Notes under the pieces: generated by a model
Told to the model about the DNA's origin: nothing
The model's database searches: none
The model's input: only the letters and a program-made list of their open reading frames with translations
Assembly: GCA_000827495.1 (NCBI GenBank)
Contig: KN817539.1
Coordinates: forward strand, 355,657-419,656
DNA: 64,000 bases
Reading direction: 5' to 3'
From: Hypholoma sublateritium FD-334 SS-4
Lineage: Eukaryota > Basidiomycota > Agaricomycetes > Agaricales > Strophariaceae
Translations under genes and position numbers: made by a program
Part shown: positions 36,539 through 48,264 of the stretch, piece after piece
Position numbering within the stretch: the first letter of the stretch is position 1
How the letters are laid out: each line of letters begins with the position of its first letter

Positions 36539-37807
36539 TCAAGACAACATTGTCCGCATGCCGTGGATACCTATCGTGTAAATGCAGGTTGTGTTACCTC
36601 CCAAGTTAGTCTCAAAGTCCACAACAATGACACGGATGTTGGGTATATCTGAGAAAGGTGGATGTATTGGAAATTGTTGCCACGAAGTTAATGAGGATAC
36701 ATCATAGCGAATCTTGCCCAACTGGATGAAATGTTTTTCCGGCGCCGTATTGATCACCGACCTGGGTATTGCACTTCCGTTCTGCAAAAAGTAGTCAATT
36801 TTACGCCCCAAACCTTCTGTCGGTAAGGTGTTATTTTCCTGTATAAGTCCCCATATTGAAATATCATGTGGAGTTCGTGAAGCTGCATGTGGGGAAAGCT
36901 GTTTGGCGGGGATGTAATTGAGGCTGATGTAGGAAACGGAGACGGCGTCAGAAAGGAATATGCCAAGTCGACTGTTGCCTAGAGCCGTCTCCCAGCATTC
37001 CCCATCAACCACAGTCTCATCGAGTACGTAGCTCGGCCGCACTATATCAACCTGATGTGTCTCGGCGCCAGTGATTGAGCGAAGCACAGATGTAAAGTAG
37101 CCCGGAGGTCGTAGTTTATAAGTCGGCGAAGTAAACGCTGACAGTATTTGTGCACCACTGCTCCTCGAAGCGTAATTCTTTTGAGGCTGAAACACCGGTG
37201 TGACTTGAGGGGACGAGCTTATGGCGGCATTTAAAGGCGACTTTCTTTTCGTTTCATAATCGAAGACCATGCAGCCATTCGGCGAGCTGCTGATGTAGTA
37301 GTGCGTTTGACCTGCCATGTTGCAAAACGCGGAGATATCTACAGACAGCAAAGACTTTGGGACCTCGCATAGGAAGCGCATGGAATAGCACATTGAAAGG
37401 CCTAATTTGCAGCGACTCTCGTTGCTTATATTCACAAAAACCATCCCAAGGAGAAGGCAAGACGACAACAGGAGCGTGAGGCGAAGTCGAATGGTATTGC
37501 CGGTACATTTTCGCGTTATTCGGGGTGTCTGCGTTTAAGATTAAAGTCAGCTAATTTACAAGGTCTTATGGAGGGAGGTGACCTTGTGTATCGGTTTCTG
37601 GGGCCTATGGGGTTCTGTACGGCGAATGGGCTTGCTAGCGAGGGTCTTGTAGAAGGCGTCACTAGCTGGATGGATGTTGTGTGCAAAGGGATTGATAGGC
37701 GGCTTGCTGTTGGGCATATCTAGAAGTGGGGAATTGAACTGGTCATGAAAGATGTCGATGGAGGTCGGAAGAGAGTGGCAATGATGATATAAGTAGTTGA
37801 AAGCCAC
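36539..37807 (-). CDS. SUN-domain protein
   Basis: SUN proteins span the inner nuclear membrane, or in some fungal types other membranes, and bridge to KASH partners. The minus-strand frame has a hydrophobic segment near its start (LLSSCLLLGMVFVNIS). Its SUN domain contains PSYVLDETVVDGECWETALG, SRLGIFLSDAVSVSYISLNY and IPAKQLSPHAASRTPHDISI, and ends CIYTIGIHG, matching the GECW and C-x-Y-x-(I/V)-x-(I/V)-H-G landmarks. A 5' exon (about 37556-37807, MAFNYLYHHCHSLPTSIDIF) probably precedes it across an intron near 37500-37555, but the exact junction is not settled. No stop interrupts the domain. Confidence 0.75.
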
Positions 37808-39429
37808 TGATGAGTTTGTTGGACCCTTTACCGTAATCTGGATCGGTTATGGTTAAATCAGATCAGGGCTGTATCTATATTGGGAGCTAGTCACAGTACT
37901 CTTCGCCCTTTGTTCTTCAAGGACCAGTGCCTCAGACCTGCTTTACACAGGCGGATCATCGTTGTTTTTGAAGGCTACATTTATGTCTTAAAATTTCCGA
38001 TGAAAACATGCCTGACTTTATTGACTGTGAAGGAACTGTACAGGCGGATATTTCAAAGACCGTGCTAAATTGAAGAAGTGGCGAAGGATAGCCGGCCATG
38101 AACAGCCCGGTGTCGAAGACGGCAGTTCTCATAGCGGCATGCGTCGTATATTAACAGTATTAACAGTAGCTGTGCAGTTGTGGGGTACCAAACGCCGGAT
38201 TACGAATGCATACAGCACGGCTTCATTGTCTGCATTAGGGATTAAGAGCGGGGATGCCTACGTATTGTAGCGTCCTTGACCAGCAGAGTAATCAACGACT
38301 TGAGGGACTATGGGCGTACCTTTTTATTCTGGATCATCCGCTCCGGGTCCTTAGGCGAATATGTCCAACTACTGATAATCGCGTGAGTCTCTCAGCATGA
38401 ATGAGGTAAAAGCAAATATATCATACACGCCGTAGTTCGAGAGACTCGTCGTGATGGTGATCCCGGCTCCCTGGACAGTGAAGCCGTCAGTGAAGTCGTG
38501 GAGGAGTTTGCAGCGGGAGACAGCAAAGCACGGCCGTCGCGGGGTATGTTGGCTAGTTTCAGGAAGGATCCGGAGGCGTTGATCATCGCAAGCTGTGGTC
38601 GGGGATCCTCAGATGGCTCTCCTGTCCCATCCCCGCTGGGCCGTCGAATCAACCCCCAAGGGCTGAGAATAGGCGTCCGCGACGTAATCGACGCGTTTGA
38701 TCTGCACGATGACAGCATCCGGAACCGGGAACGCGTTGTCGTGCCGCACCGAGTTTTTGCAATTCGATGTTGTCCACGATCTTTATACTCATTCCTGTGT
38801 CGGGTTCGGAAGATCCGTGCGGTGGCATTTGCGAGCTTGAAGTGTCGTCACGAAGAGCCAGTTTCCAACCTTTCGTATCGAGATGTCACTTTTCCGGGGT
38901 ATTGTCGCGGCCCTTTCCAAAAAATGGATTTTTTCGATTTCTTTGCACATTGCACATCAGCGAAGGCTAAACAGAGATGTATGAGAAACGATAACATCAT
39001 GGCCGCTCGCGGAGCACGCACTGGAGGTTCCATGGTAGTCGCGGTTAGGATTGTGGAGGTCGACGGGTAGGATATCCTGCTTGACATTTTAGCGCAGATA
39101 ATCACATGATTTGTTTTGAGCAACGTACGTGGAACGGTTTTGACACCGAGCTTGCGGTATGCATGTATTCGACCTTGGCGGGCGCGTCAGTTAAAGCACC
39201 GGACTCCGGTGCCATGTAGGGTTCAATGCTCTAGGAGTTGGCCTGGATCCGCTCTAGTCGATGACCAGAATCGCTATGGAGCAAGACCATCTTCACTTCA
39301 TTATTGGTGCTCAATGGGCTCGACGTAATGGGAGCGTGGAAAAGGATTCAGGGATTGTTTACAGCGAACGATTCGTTGGAAAGCTCGGTGATGGATGAGG
39401 CGCGGTGATGGAGGAAGGAGTGAAAGTGT
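37808..39429. other. Mostly unassigned, with one possible coding stretch
   Basis: A plus-strand frame from about 38423 to 39070 has protein-like composition in its first half (SLDSEAVSEVVEEFAAGDSK, GVRDVIDAFDLHDDSIRNRE), but no start, splice pattern or family could be established. Near 39180-39240 there is a tRNA-like sequence that does not fold properly. Confidence 0.35.
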
Positions 39430-40105
39430 TCATGGAAGACGGCCCCGCGCCAGGCGTGTATCAGCGTGTTGAAGGTCGGCCAGTCTGCGGGGTCTGACTT
39501 TCCCGTCGCTCTTTCCTTCGACTGGATCGAGCGATCCGTGATTTCCTGGAGCTGATTTCGGTTTTCCTAGATTTGAAAGTGCTCGCAATTGTGGCGACAA
39601 TGTCCGGTAGTAATGGCAAATCTACAGTTTTAGATGAGTGGTATACCAGCGGTCGGAATGAGAAAAAAAATAAGCAGACCTGAATCCACTTGTCATCCTC
39701 TTCGCCTTGGCGAATTTCAGACGAACCATAGCTTTTGACCCGCACTGCCTCCTATCTACTCAAGGGTCATTAGAGCCATTGAGAATGTATAAGCTGTATC
39801 CGCTTACTCGGCACTGGCTGGGATAGTTTCGTCGAAAATCTTTCGCCCTTATCTATGACTGTTTTACTCGGGATAAGGTCCAATTTCATGCCGTTAAAGC
39901 TGTTGAGCAGACGCGCTAAGTGGAATACTCCCAGCTGATGGAGGGCTTGCTGATCCTTGGGAGGGCGGAAATTGATAAGAGATGATCGACCAACTTGATT
40001 GAAGTAGACGGATGAAATACGAACGAACCGTGGTGCATGGTGTCCCTCAGAGTATCCCGCACGACCTTGCATGTGCACTTTCGTCGCGCGGCCTGCGTTG
40101 GGCAC
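39430..40105 (-). CDS. Uncharacterised protein, three exons
   Basis: Minus-strand exons join in frame. The first runs from about 40105 (MPNAGRATKVHMQGRAGYSE) through LGVFHLARLLNSFNGMKLDL to a donor near 39809. The second (about 39743-39682) reads RVKSYGSSEIRQGEEDDKWI, and the third reads HYYRTLSPQLRALSNLGKPK, ending at TGA 39430-39432. Both introns are GT-AG of normal size. I recognise no domain. The true start may lie further upstream. Confidence 0.4.
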
Positions 40106-40742
40106 GGTGCTACTTCAGATCCCTACTCCATCGAGGTGTACCATGGTGGCAGGTGTGGTGCGAGAGAGCGAGCTGTAACTACTAGTAGTGGTTGATTCAA
40201 GACGACGATTCGATGTCCGCCAACTAACACCGCCGGCTCTCCGGCCCGCCGGCCTGCCAAATCTTCCATTTCATTCCAAGTAAGTACTTACATTTGACGC
40301 ACGTAGTCAGTCGAAATTTATTACCATTACTTAGCTGACTAGAGAACCTCATGTGCTCGGACGATTGGCGTGCAGTGAGCACCAGCAATAGTTTGAAAAA
40401 ACTGTCCATATTCCGCGTCCGGACGGTCTGCCAAAGCAACAGCCACGTATTGCCGGCAGAGGTCGAGTGCATCTCAGGACGTGGTGCTTGCTGCTTTCCC
40501 CTGGCTCGGAGAACGTCCGAGGAACGTCGGTACATATGACATTTCCTGACTTTTTTCGCACAGGCTATTACATAACTACATCCTTGGAAAAAAAATACAT
40601 TGCTCATCCTGTAAGCATGACATTCAACGTCCATATATTCTACGCCCTGGACGGATAGGGTGGCGCAGATTAGCTCGGGTATCCATACATATCTCCTACT
40701 TCTAGGTAGACATATACACTAATAAAAATGTGGTATACCAGA
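40106..40742. other. No gene recognised
   Basis: Short overlapping frames on both strands; no motifs, no clear splice sites. Confidence 0.4.
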
Positions 40743-41596
40743 TTATTCGTTAGGAAGAAGGGCCAACACGTCATGAAGGCCATAGATTGTGGTTGGCGAT
40801 ATGTCGCGATTGGTGTAAGTTCGGCAGATCGGGCAGCTATAGCACCGGAGGGCCTGATCGACATCGTCATCATCTTCGAATTCTACAGCTTGGATCTGCT
40901 GAATCTCGGAGACTCTTGTGAAGCATGCCTCACAGAAGACATGTCCGCACGGAATGCTACATCGTTCTTTTAGTCCACGGGAACCTGTACATGATTCAAC
41001 AAACTCACCTAACGGGTTTGTCCATATACTGAAGGCATATAGAACACTCCAAAAAATGCTTTATTGCGGCCACAATCTGCATGAGTTTCGAAGTGAGTGG
41101 ATAAATAACTAGTATTCTATCTTGCAGGATTTGTGGCACGTACAGGAGCTAACTGGTCCCTGTCCAGCTTGACCTTGGCCACCTCCTGGACCAACTGAGC
41201 TCGCTCCTGCTTCATGGCCCGCAGTTCTTTCAGCGCGTTTTTCTCGTTTTGTTTTTTTTCAAAATATCCTAAGAAAGCTTCCTGAGCGGCAAAGATTAAC
41301 AACACAACATTTGATATATAACTCCTCCCAATCATGGTACTCACTTCAACAGTCGGAGGGTCATCTTCGTCGTCGGAAATCTCAATGACTTCCTTCTCTT
41401 TCATCTTGGGTTTCTGGTTGTTTCCAATTTCTCGCGCAGCCTTGCCGGTAGAAGATGGGGCCTGGGGGGTAGCAATCCTGTTGGCGATAGGAGAGATCGA
41501 GTGATGAGCTACGCGATTTGACCTTCTGGTGGCGGGAGTGACAGGCCTAGGCATATTGGATTTGTACTGAGATGGGGTGGGGGATCTGCAAGCCAC
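40743..41596 (-). CDS. RING-finger protein with coiled coil and SUMO-interaction-like motif
   Basis: RING fingers of the C3HC4 type usually act as E3 ubiquitin ligases. Order on the minus strand: a basic N terminus (PRPVTPATRRSNRVAHHSIS), then VIEISDDEDD, a hydrophobic-acidic run like a SUMO-interacting motif. After an intron comes a Lys/Glu-rich helix (NEKNALKELRAMKQERAQLV), and after another intron HFLECSICLQYMDKPV, then CSIPCGHVFCEACF and CYSCPICRT, which supply all the RING cysteines and the histidine. The stop is TAA at 40743-40745. The intron inside the RING (about 40990-41030) could not be placed without a one-base disagreement. SIM plus RING suggests a SUMO-targeted ligase, which is inference. 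Confidence 0.65.
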
Positions 41597-43527
41597 TTAG
41601 GCGCAGATTAGTGAATTTAAGGCTGCATTCTGGTAGGAAAGAAAGAAAGAAAAAACACAAAAGCCTTTCAGTAGTAAGTACAAGGACGGCCACTGGATGG
41701 CCACGGACACACGCTGGTCGGAGATCAAACCGTTAAAGTAGGCATCGTCCATCGTCGTTTGTTTGATGCATGTGGTTTGGGAGTACGCGGGATTCGTCCA
41801 GTACTGCGGTCATCGACTCATCAGGAGCAAGCGCAGTAGCCAAAGTCCATTTCCATTTGGACGGACGCTGTTAGTCAGGCTATGGGCCTTCGAACCAAAC
41901 ATGTCACGCGGTGTCACCAGCGCCCCATCAATATCGCGTGTAGCTCCGAGTCACCGCCAAATCCAAGCTCGTTGAGACACTTCTGTATGCGCAATTGAGC
42001 GCCTTGCGTCTCTTGGGGACCGACACCTCTGAAAAGGGTCCGTCGTCTGCAAGGCTGCAACCGTCGCCCGCACTGCTCTCCAACAATACATGTGTGTACA
42101 TTACCTCCGCGGTCTGTGAGGAGCAACCGGGATGATAACTCACTTGACCACGATACAGGCGGGTCCGGCGACAATCAAAACTCAGGCGGCGGCATCGACT
42201 TGAACGCGTTCTCGTCCTTCGGTAGCGGTGACGCTATAACGGCCTGTTGGGCATGAACACTCTGAGGGCTATTATTTGCATGAGTGCTTTTGTATGAGCG
42301 CCACCCCACAGTTTGGGTATGAAATTTTGAAAGCTTACCGCGCTGATAGGACGACGAACCACCTCGGGCGGGTTGATCCCGCGCTGTCACGCCCGGGCCT
42401 TCGTGCGAGGAGGAGGACGAGCCGCCCGTGTCCGACACCGAGCTCGAGTCGCTCGACATCGACGCGAACCTGCCGGCCTCGCGCTGAGACGATCGGTGCC
42501 GTCCTGACTGCGGTCGCTCTCGACAAGCTTCGCGTCGTCCGCCACCTCGCTCCTCTCCGGCGCGACGTCGCCGACGCTTGCCTCGTCCAACGGCGCCGCG
42601 TCGCCCTCACCGCCCACTCTTTCCGGACCATCCACGCCCACCCCGGCGTCGGCCGCGCTCGACAAGGACAAGTTCGGCGCGGCGAACTCGGCGTACCTGC
42701 TCCCGCCACCGGACCCATCCTTGACGAAAGTCAAGCGGTCGGACAAGCGCACGCTTGCTGCGCTCGCGAAGAAGTTCGAGGATGGCCTCCGCGACGACGA
42801 GTTGTCGCGGGAATTCAAGGATGTACATGTTTTTCTGTTGTTGGGTATCTGTGATCGATGTGGTGCTGATGTGCATGTCTGGTAGATCTCCTGAAGAACA
42901 AATCGCAGAACGAAGCCGCGGCTTATTTCTGACGCGGGGAGGTGGCTCCATTCTTGACATACCTGGTCAGGTTTGAGTCAGGTGGGTAACCTGACTTGTA
43001 GAATCTTCACGCAGTTTACATGAGCTTTAAAATCTTCAGCTACTATTGTCATGCGGATCGTGGCCGCGCACTCGATGAGCGTCTTTGGCTCTATCGCGTT
43101 GAGGGTGGGCTCCGCGAGACCGTCACAGTGAACGAGACATTGTTCGCACTCAGGGCGAATGTCGGCAGGATTAGCAGTGCAATATCGAGAACGCGCGTCG
43201 CAGGCTGCGCTGGTTGGCCACACCATGGAGGGGATCCGCGACAACAGACACGCTAGAGCTGTCGTCAAGTTACGAAAGGCGATAGGTAGATTACAGTGTT
43301 GAATTCATCCCTATGAGACACGGTGTCGAATATGTATCCCTCGCAGAGGATGGCATGATCTGGGAATCGATAAACTATGTCCGGGAGGATAAGCATAGTC
43401 CGACAGAGGTAACAAGTGTGAATATAAGAAATTAGTTCAAAGCATTACATAGTAGAAGTACATTCTAGCAGTAGTTTTCCAAGAACTTCGCGAGCGGCCA
43501 AAACGATATATACATTCGATGGTGAGT
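41597..43527. other. GC-rich stretch with a possible decayed coding fragment
   Basis: On the plus strand, EEDEPPVSDTELESLDIDAN (about 42405-42470) and, in another frame, PDPSLTKVKRSDKRTLAALA followed by KKFEDGLRDDELSREFKDVH (about 42710-42830) look like pieces of a real protein separated by frameshifts. I cannot name it. Elsewhere only overlapping frames typical of GC-rich sequence are seen. Confidence 0.35.
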
Positions 43528-44142
43528 TTAGACCAGGGAAAAGAACAAAATAACAAGGGCTAATACCAGGTAGGAAGGTAAAAGACCGAGTGTTGCGATA
43601 GCGAGAAGAATCTCTACCCTAATCCATCTCGGCATCGGCACAGCGGGTACTAGCGGGGCCGGTGGATCGCGGTACCGAATTCCGGGCCGTTGGAAAAACT
43701 GGTGGAAAAGCATGTTTTCGCTGGCAAGAAGCGACGCAAACGCCCAAAATGCAACCTCCGTATCGAAACATAGTTCAAACTCTGCCGAGGCCTGGGCTCC
43801 GTATTTGGTGTGCGCACTGCCTATAAATACGTAGCAGAACTTGTCTAACTATGCGCCTTGATCAGCTACAAAAGGCAGAAATCGCGGAATGTACAGATAG
43901 CTTACCAATGCATTGTCCCCTCTCGCCTCGCGGAGGGTGACCGCTGAAAGGTCGACCTTGACTAAAGGACCGTCTGCGTGCATGCCACCGACGTAAATAC
44001 GAGGAGCTGCAATTTCCGTTATGAATAGAACTGCTTATTCAAAGGTCAATTCAAAGAAGGTACCTTCTTGATCTTGCACGACAACGAGCTTGCCTTGGAA
44101 CGGTTTACCTCTCTCAATGTTGTGATCTTGCTCAATGGACAT
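43528..44142 (-). CDS. Small tail-anchored membrane protein, 166 aa, unrecognised
   Basis: Three exons (44142-44064, 44006-43906, 43848-43528) join exactly in frame to give 166 residues. The N-terminal part is soluble and beta-like: FQGKLVVVQDQE, PRIYVGGMHADGPLVKVDLS, LREARGDNALLDK. It is followed by FELCFDTEVAFWAFASLLAS and a Pro-rich linker (PPAPLVPAVPMP). The last 30 residues are hydrophobic (VEILLAIATLGLLPSYLVLA), predicting a C-terminal membrane anchor. I do not recognise the family. A plus-strand frame overlapping its start (44135-44485) is considered less likely. Confidence 0.65.
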
Positions 44143-45778
44143 TAACAAGTCATTCTTCGGGATGGGATCGTATGTCATCCCGACAGTGATTGAGGTGCTG
44201 ATGAGCAACGGCGATATAACAGAGGTTGGGCTAAAGGGAGGCGACCAGTATCAGAGAAAAATCGCAGTGGAGCATATTCAACGCCTACTTGAGAACATCG
44301 GTCCACTGCATTGTCGATATGTGAGGCAATTTTTTGGGGGGTGGTTTGAAGCGATTTCGGGAGGGGATGAACTGGAAAAAGAACAAGGCTATTTAAGCGA
44401 CTGCAATGAAAGGGAGCAAAGACCCTTTGTAATATCAGTAGTAGAGATATTACATAATGACTACTTCATTTTCAGCTATATTTGATATCGATAAACGTAC
44501 GTATCTTGGGTTCGTGAATGTCGAATTGAGGGTCGGAATACAAAGTACAAGTTGCGAAGAGAGGTCGTTGGAAGACAAGTCTTTAACTCTATAAGCAAAT
44601 TTAAGTTTGGGGTGCTGAGGGATCGCGCAGTGACAGCTTTTACCCTGACATGTGGCAGCGGCCTAGTGTTTCTTCATGTAGAAAACTACTGCACGGTAAC
44701 TGCAACATATTATCAGTAGCTTGAGCGAATAAGATAACTCAATATTTATGTAGGGGCAGGAGAGTCGTTACCTACCCCCATGCAAGTCCGAGGCGCCGGA
44801 CTCTAGGCAGTCTTGTAGAACTGTATTGGAATCGGAATTGCATGAGAGTCTGAGACAGCCAGAGGGGGAGAACGGTGTGCTTACAAGGTACCACTTTTGT
44901 CGACGACTATCATAGTCCCTAACGCGCACGAGGGAGGCGCAGCCGCACCCATCGCTTCCGAAGAGCGGCGGCGGCTAGGACGAAGTTGGGACGAAGCGTC
45001 TGCGAGCTTCGCGTCGTCCTTACTGAGTCTGTGTCCTGAACCCGCGGCACCACCTCGCACCACCGGCCCCCACCCCCCAGGCAGCATATAATGATGCGCA
45101 TACCAGCACAGAGGCTTGCTGGTCCTTCATGTCGGCCAATGCGATGTGGCGTGGCGGGATAGGGTGACGACTGGGTAACAATGCTCGCGCATGCGACATC
45201 GCACCGTGGGCTAGAGCTGTTGCGCCTGTACCGCCATTGCACGGGAACGGCGCCCACACGAGAATCCAGTTCTATGCAGACTTAGTATCTTCGCGTGCTG
45301 CAGGGCCGTGTATCTTCGTCGTTTGCTGCTGAGGCGTCGGTACGCCTATGCAAGTAACGATGCTCATTCGAGGGTCGAAGTTTTACTGCCAGGTTCCATG
45401 CCTGCGGGAAAGAACGGCGTTACAAGATACCAAAGCTGGCGGCGCAACTGGCAGTGGGTGCAGATGGAAGGGCCGGCTCGGCGTGTTAACGAACGTTGAA
45501 GAGTTCCTGAACCAAATTTCGCACGAGACCGCTCCGGGACCCGACGGCCCGTTAACAGGGAATTTAGGCTGCAGTCACGCCTCGCGTCGTCCAAGTCTCT
45601 TGCAATTGCCGCAGGTCCTTTGTTGCGGTGCTGAGCGCTCCACGTCAATATTTAAAGGGCCAATACATGCCACTCGATATCCTCTCCTTCTCTTGGCTCA
45701 TAGCCTCAAACTGCGATGTCACTCGGTTTTCTTCGTACCTGGTTCGATCGCCGAGACGACCCAAACTCCTTAAAAGTA
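44143..45778. other. No gene confidently recognised
   Basis: A plus-strand frame at 44135-44485 (116 codons) begins inside the opposite-strand gene and shows no motif. Other frames at 44881-45773 overlap on both strands and are unsupported. Confidence 0.4.
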
Positions 45779-46689
45779 ATGCAACTTCCAATTGAACGAG
45801 GTAAGTTTGGGGGAGAGATAATATAAATGCAGCTTATATATGTGGAATAGATTCAAAGTTGAATAGTCCCCGTTTTGAGTTCAAGAAGCCAGTCTCTCGT
45901 CGCCGCTTTTTACTAAACAACGGACTGGCTTCAGGAACCACCCCTGGTTTCCCGGTGCCCAGTACCGACACCAGACTTTCCCTTACGATAAACCCGACTT
46001 TCCCCGCGCCTATTACCATGGAAAAAAATCATCCTGCTGTTCAGTATGATATCAAACTGCAACGCAGAGATCGCCGCCTGAGGAAGGCAGTCTTTGATTG
46101 GCCCTCAATGATTATGACTGTTGCGGGGGACAGGTGCGTTCTCGAGATCTTGGTAAACAGTAGAAGCTCATCATTCGCTGAACAGTGCCCTTGGATTCTG
46201 TGTCGCTTTTCTTCTAGTGCTCGTCACAAGCTCTATATTTGTCGCTGTCGCAACCTTTTGGCGCGATGTCAACGGTCAGAGTGCGATGGAATCGCTAGGT
46301 ATTGTCCCTGCCTACCACATATGACCAGACTGTGACAAATCTCACTAGGCATACAGTATGACGCCATGAAGTGTGCAAGAGAGTACATAGACAACCAGTG
46401 TGATTCGGTGAAAATCCAGGGAACCGCCGTGCTATGTCTCAACTGGAAACAATGTATGGAAGCAGACGCATCCCTGGTGCTACGCAGCAAGGTTATTGCT
46501 CGATTGCTGGCTGACTTAGTGGAGGACTTCTTTGGTCATCTAAGCAATCGGACACTGGTGAGAGTAACAACTTGAGGGGTACCCAATATGCATATTTATC
46601 TTGCCATCGAACAGGCCGTGCTATTTTCCGCAACGTTTCTGGTCTTACAACAAGTTGGCAAATACTTGGAGGGTCGTGTGACGCGCTAA
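45779..46689 (+). CDS. Brr6/Brl1-type nuclear-envelope protein (233 aa)
   Basis: Brr6 and Brl1 are nuclear-envelope membrane proteins of fungi needed for nuclear-pore assembly and membrane-lipid balance. Five exons (45779-45800, 45851-46133, 46186-46298, 46349-46557, 46615-46689) give 702 coding nt and 233 residues. A polar N-terminal third precedes a first membrane span (FCVAFLLVLVTSSIFVAVAT). The lumenal domain follows, with the paired cysteines of the family: CAREYIDNQC, then AVLCLNWKQCMEADASLVLR. Then come KVIARLLADLVEDFFGHLSN and a second, shorter span (AVLFSATFLVLQQVG). All introns are GT-AG and about 50-57 nt. It looks intact. The N terminus is shorter than in some homologues. Confidence 0.8.
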
Positions 46690-48264
46690 AACCCTCAGGG
46701 TACCAGAATACTGAATGGACATCGTTAGGGTGGGATTTGTATTACTTCTAATTTCTTCGAAACAATCCTGTCCAGGTTACATATCTCTGATGCTCGATGT
46801 CCATGCGTCACGTCATCTCTGCGGTAATCAAAGCCCACAATCAAAATAAATTGTGTAGATCGCTCGGAAGTGAATTCATGGGACGTTTTTCAATGGGACG
46901 AAAAGTGAAAATGTGTCGCCTGGAATGTCAGCGCGAAAACAGTGTTTATTTCGGCAAGTATGAGGACGAGCGGCTACAGTGAAGCGGGCAGATTCACTAC
47001 CTCTTTGCGCACGCCGCTCATGTATCTGTAGCCAGTGCCTTCGTGCTCAGGGCGCGTCGACACACCTCGGAGGCGACATCTACGAACCGGTGGCTCTGCG
47101 ATCCGCGCCGCAGTGTCTCCTCTCGACGTGACACTTCCACTGCGCTGCCGATCGCGGATGAACTGACAACGCCCAGACCCCGCCGCCCCAAGCCTGCGAA
47201 CTTCAGCTCAAAGTAAGTCTATTTACTAACTACTTGTACTTTCCGCTCACATTCCGGCTGCCAGGGTGTGACAACGAGGCACAACCCCTCGGCACGCTGT
47301 ATGACACGCATCACGCAGAGGCGTGCTGCGGAGACGCGATTGACCTGTCTGCGGGTCTGCGATCCAAGCCGCAGTGTCAACTCGCACCCACCTGTCCGCC
47401 GCCTCGTCACTCATCCACTGCCCAACCACGAGCACGCAAACGACATGCGCCCGCGCCTACGATGCCCGTGATCGAAGTTTACACTGACCCCACCATCCAG
47501 ATTTCCGTCAATATGGTATACAGACTCGTAGTCTGCCGTCACCCTCGCGCACCGTTAGCCATCAAGTACGTCGCCTTGCGCGAAATTTCTGGACCGGCGC
47601 CTGCGGGAGGGTTGTATCTCATAGGGGCGCCGTTCCTCGCCCCCTTCGCTCCTCCATCACCCAGGCCGGCGCTCCAGCGCAGGCGCGAAGCACCGAAGAA
47701 TGTCACAATGGCGGACATCGCGGCTCGTGGGTGCGGTATTGTACACCGCCGACATATTGCAATTTGCCGTGGGCGCCTGTGCGAGTAGTACTGTTCCGGT
47801 GAACACAATTCCCTTAATCATTTGTTCGTGCTTACAGTGACCATGGGATAAGGATACAACTTGCTTGAGATCGATTATTCACTACATAGTAATCTCATTC
47901 TAAGGTCCCTCCAAGCTAAGTACACCCAGTCCCACAAAGCAAGGCCTGTGATTATTCATAGTTGTCGAAGCTAACAGCGGCATAATTTGCCCTTATTGCC
48001 TAAAGGGGTTTTTCCCGATGGGCCTCGCCCCTATAAAGGTCGAGGACAATCAATCGACGGATGTCGGGGTCTGAGAGATTTCTTTATGCTTGTACTTACC
48101 TTAGGCTGTCCGTGTAGGCTTGAAACAAAAGATCCCATTCATGTCATGCTACCTGCGCGCAAAGTGATGATCATGAAGGAAACAAAGGCTTAATCTGTAT
48201 ATGAAATGCCCAAGAATTGCCAGTGTATCTGCCGATTTCCCAACTATTGAACATTCCTCCAATA
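46690..48264. other. No gene recognised
   Basis: The longest plus-strand frame (47234-47788) has unremarkable GC-rich composition and no motif. Two short related stretches around 47090-47130 and 47340-47385 (both with GATCC and GCCGCAGTGTC) hint at a weak internal duplication. The last 200 bp should hold the promoter of dynamin-like copy B. Confidence 0.4.

Noticed and set aside
39175..39240. tRNA-like sequence resembling tRNA-Arg(CCG) (AAAGCACCGGACTCCGG and GGGTTCAATGC)
   Set aside because: The D-arm/anticodon and T-loop words are there, but the anticodon stem does not close, bases are missing after the anticodon loop, and the acceptor ends do not pair. At best it is a decayed tRNA fragment.
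44135..44485. Plus-strand 116-codon frame
   Set aside because: It begins inside the first exon of the better-supported opposite-strand gene, has no motif and no splice support.
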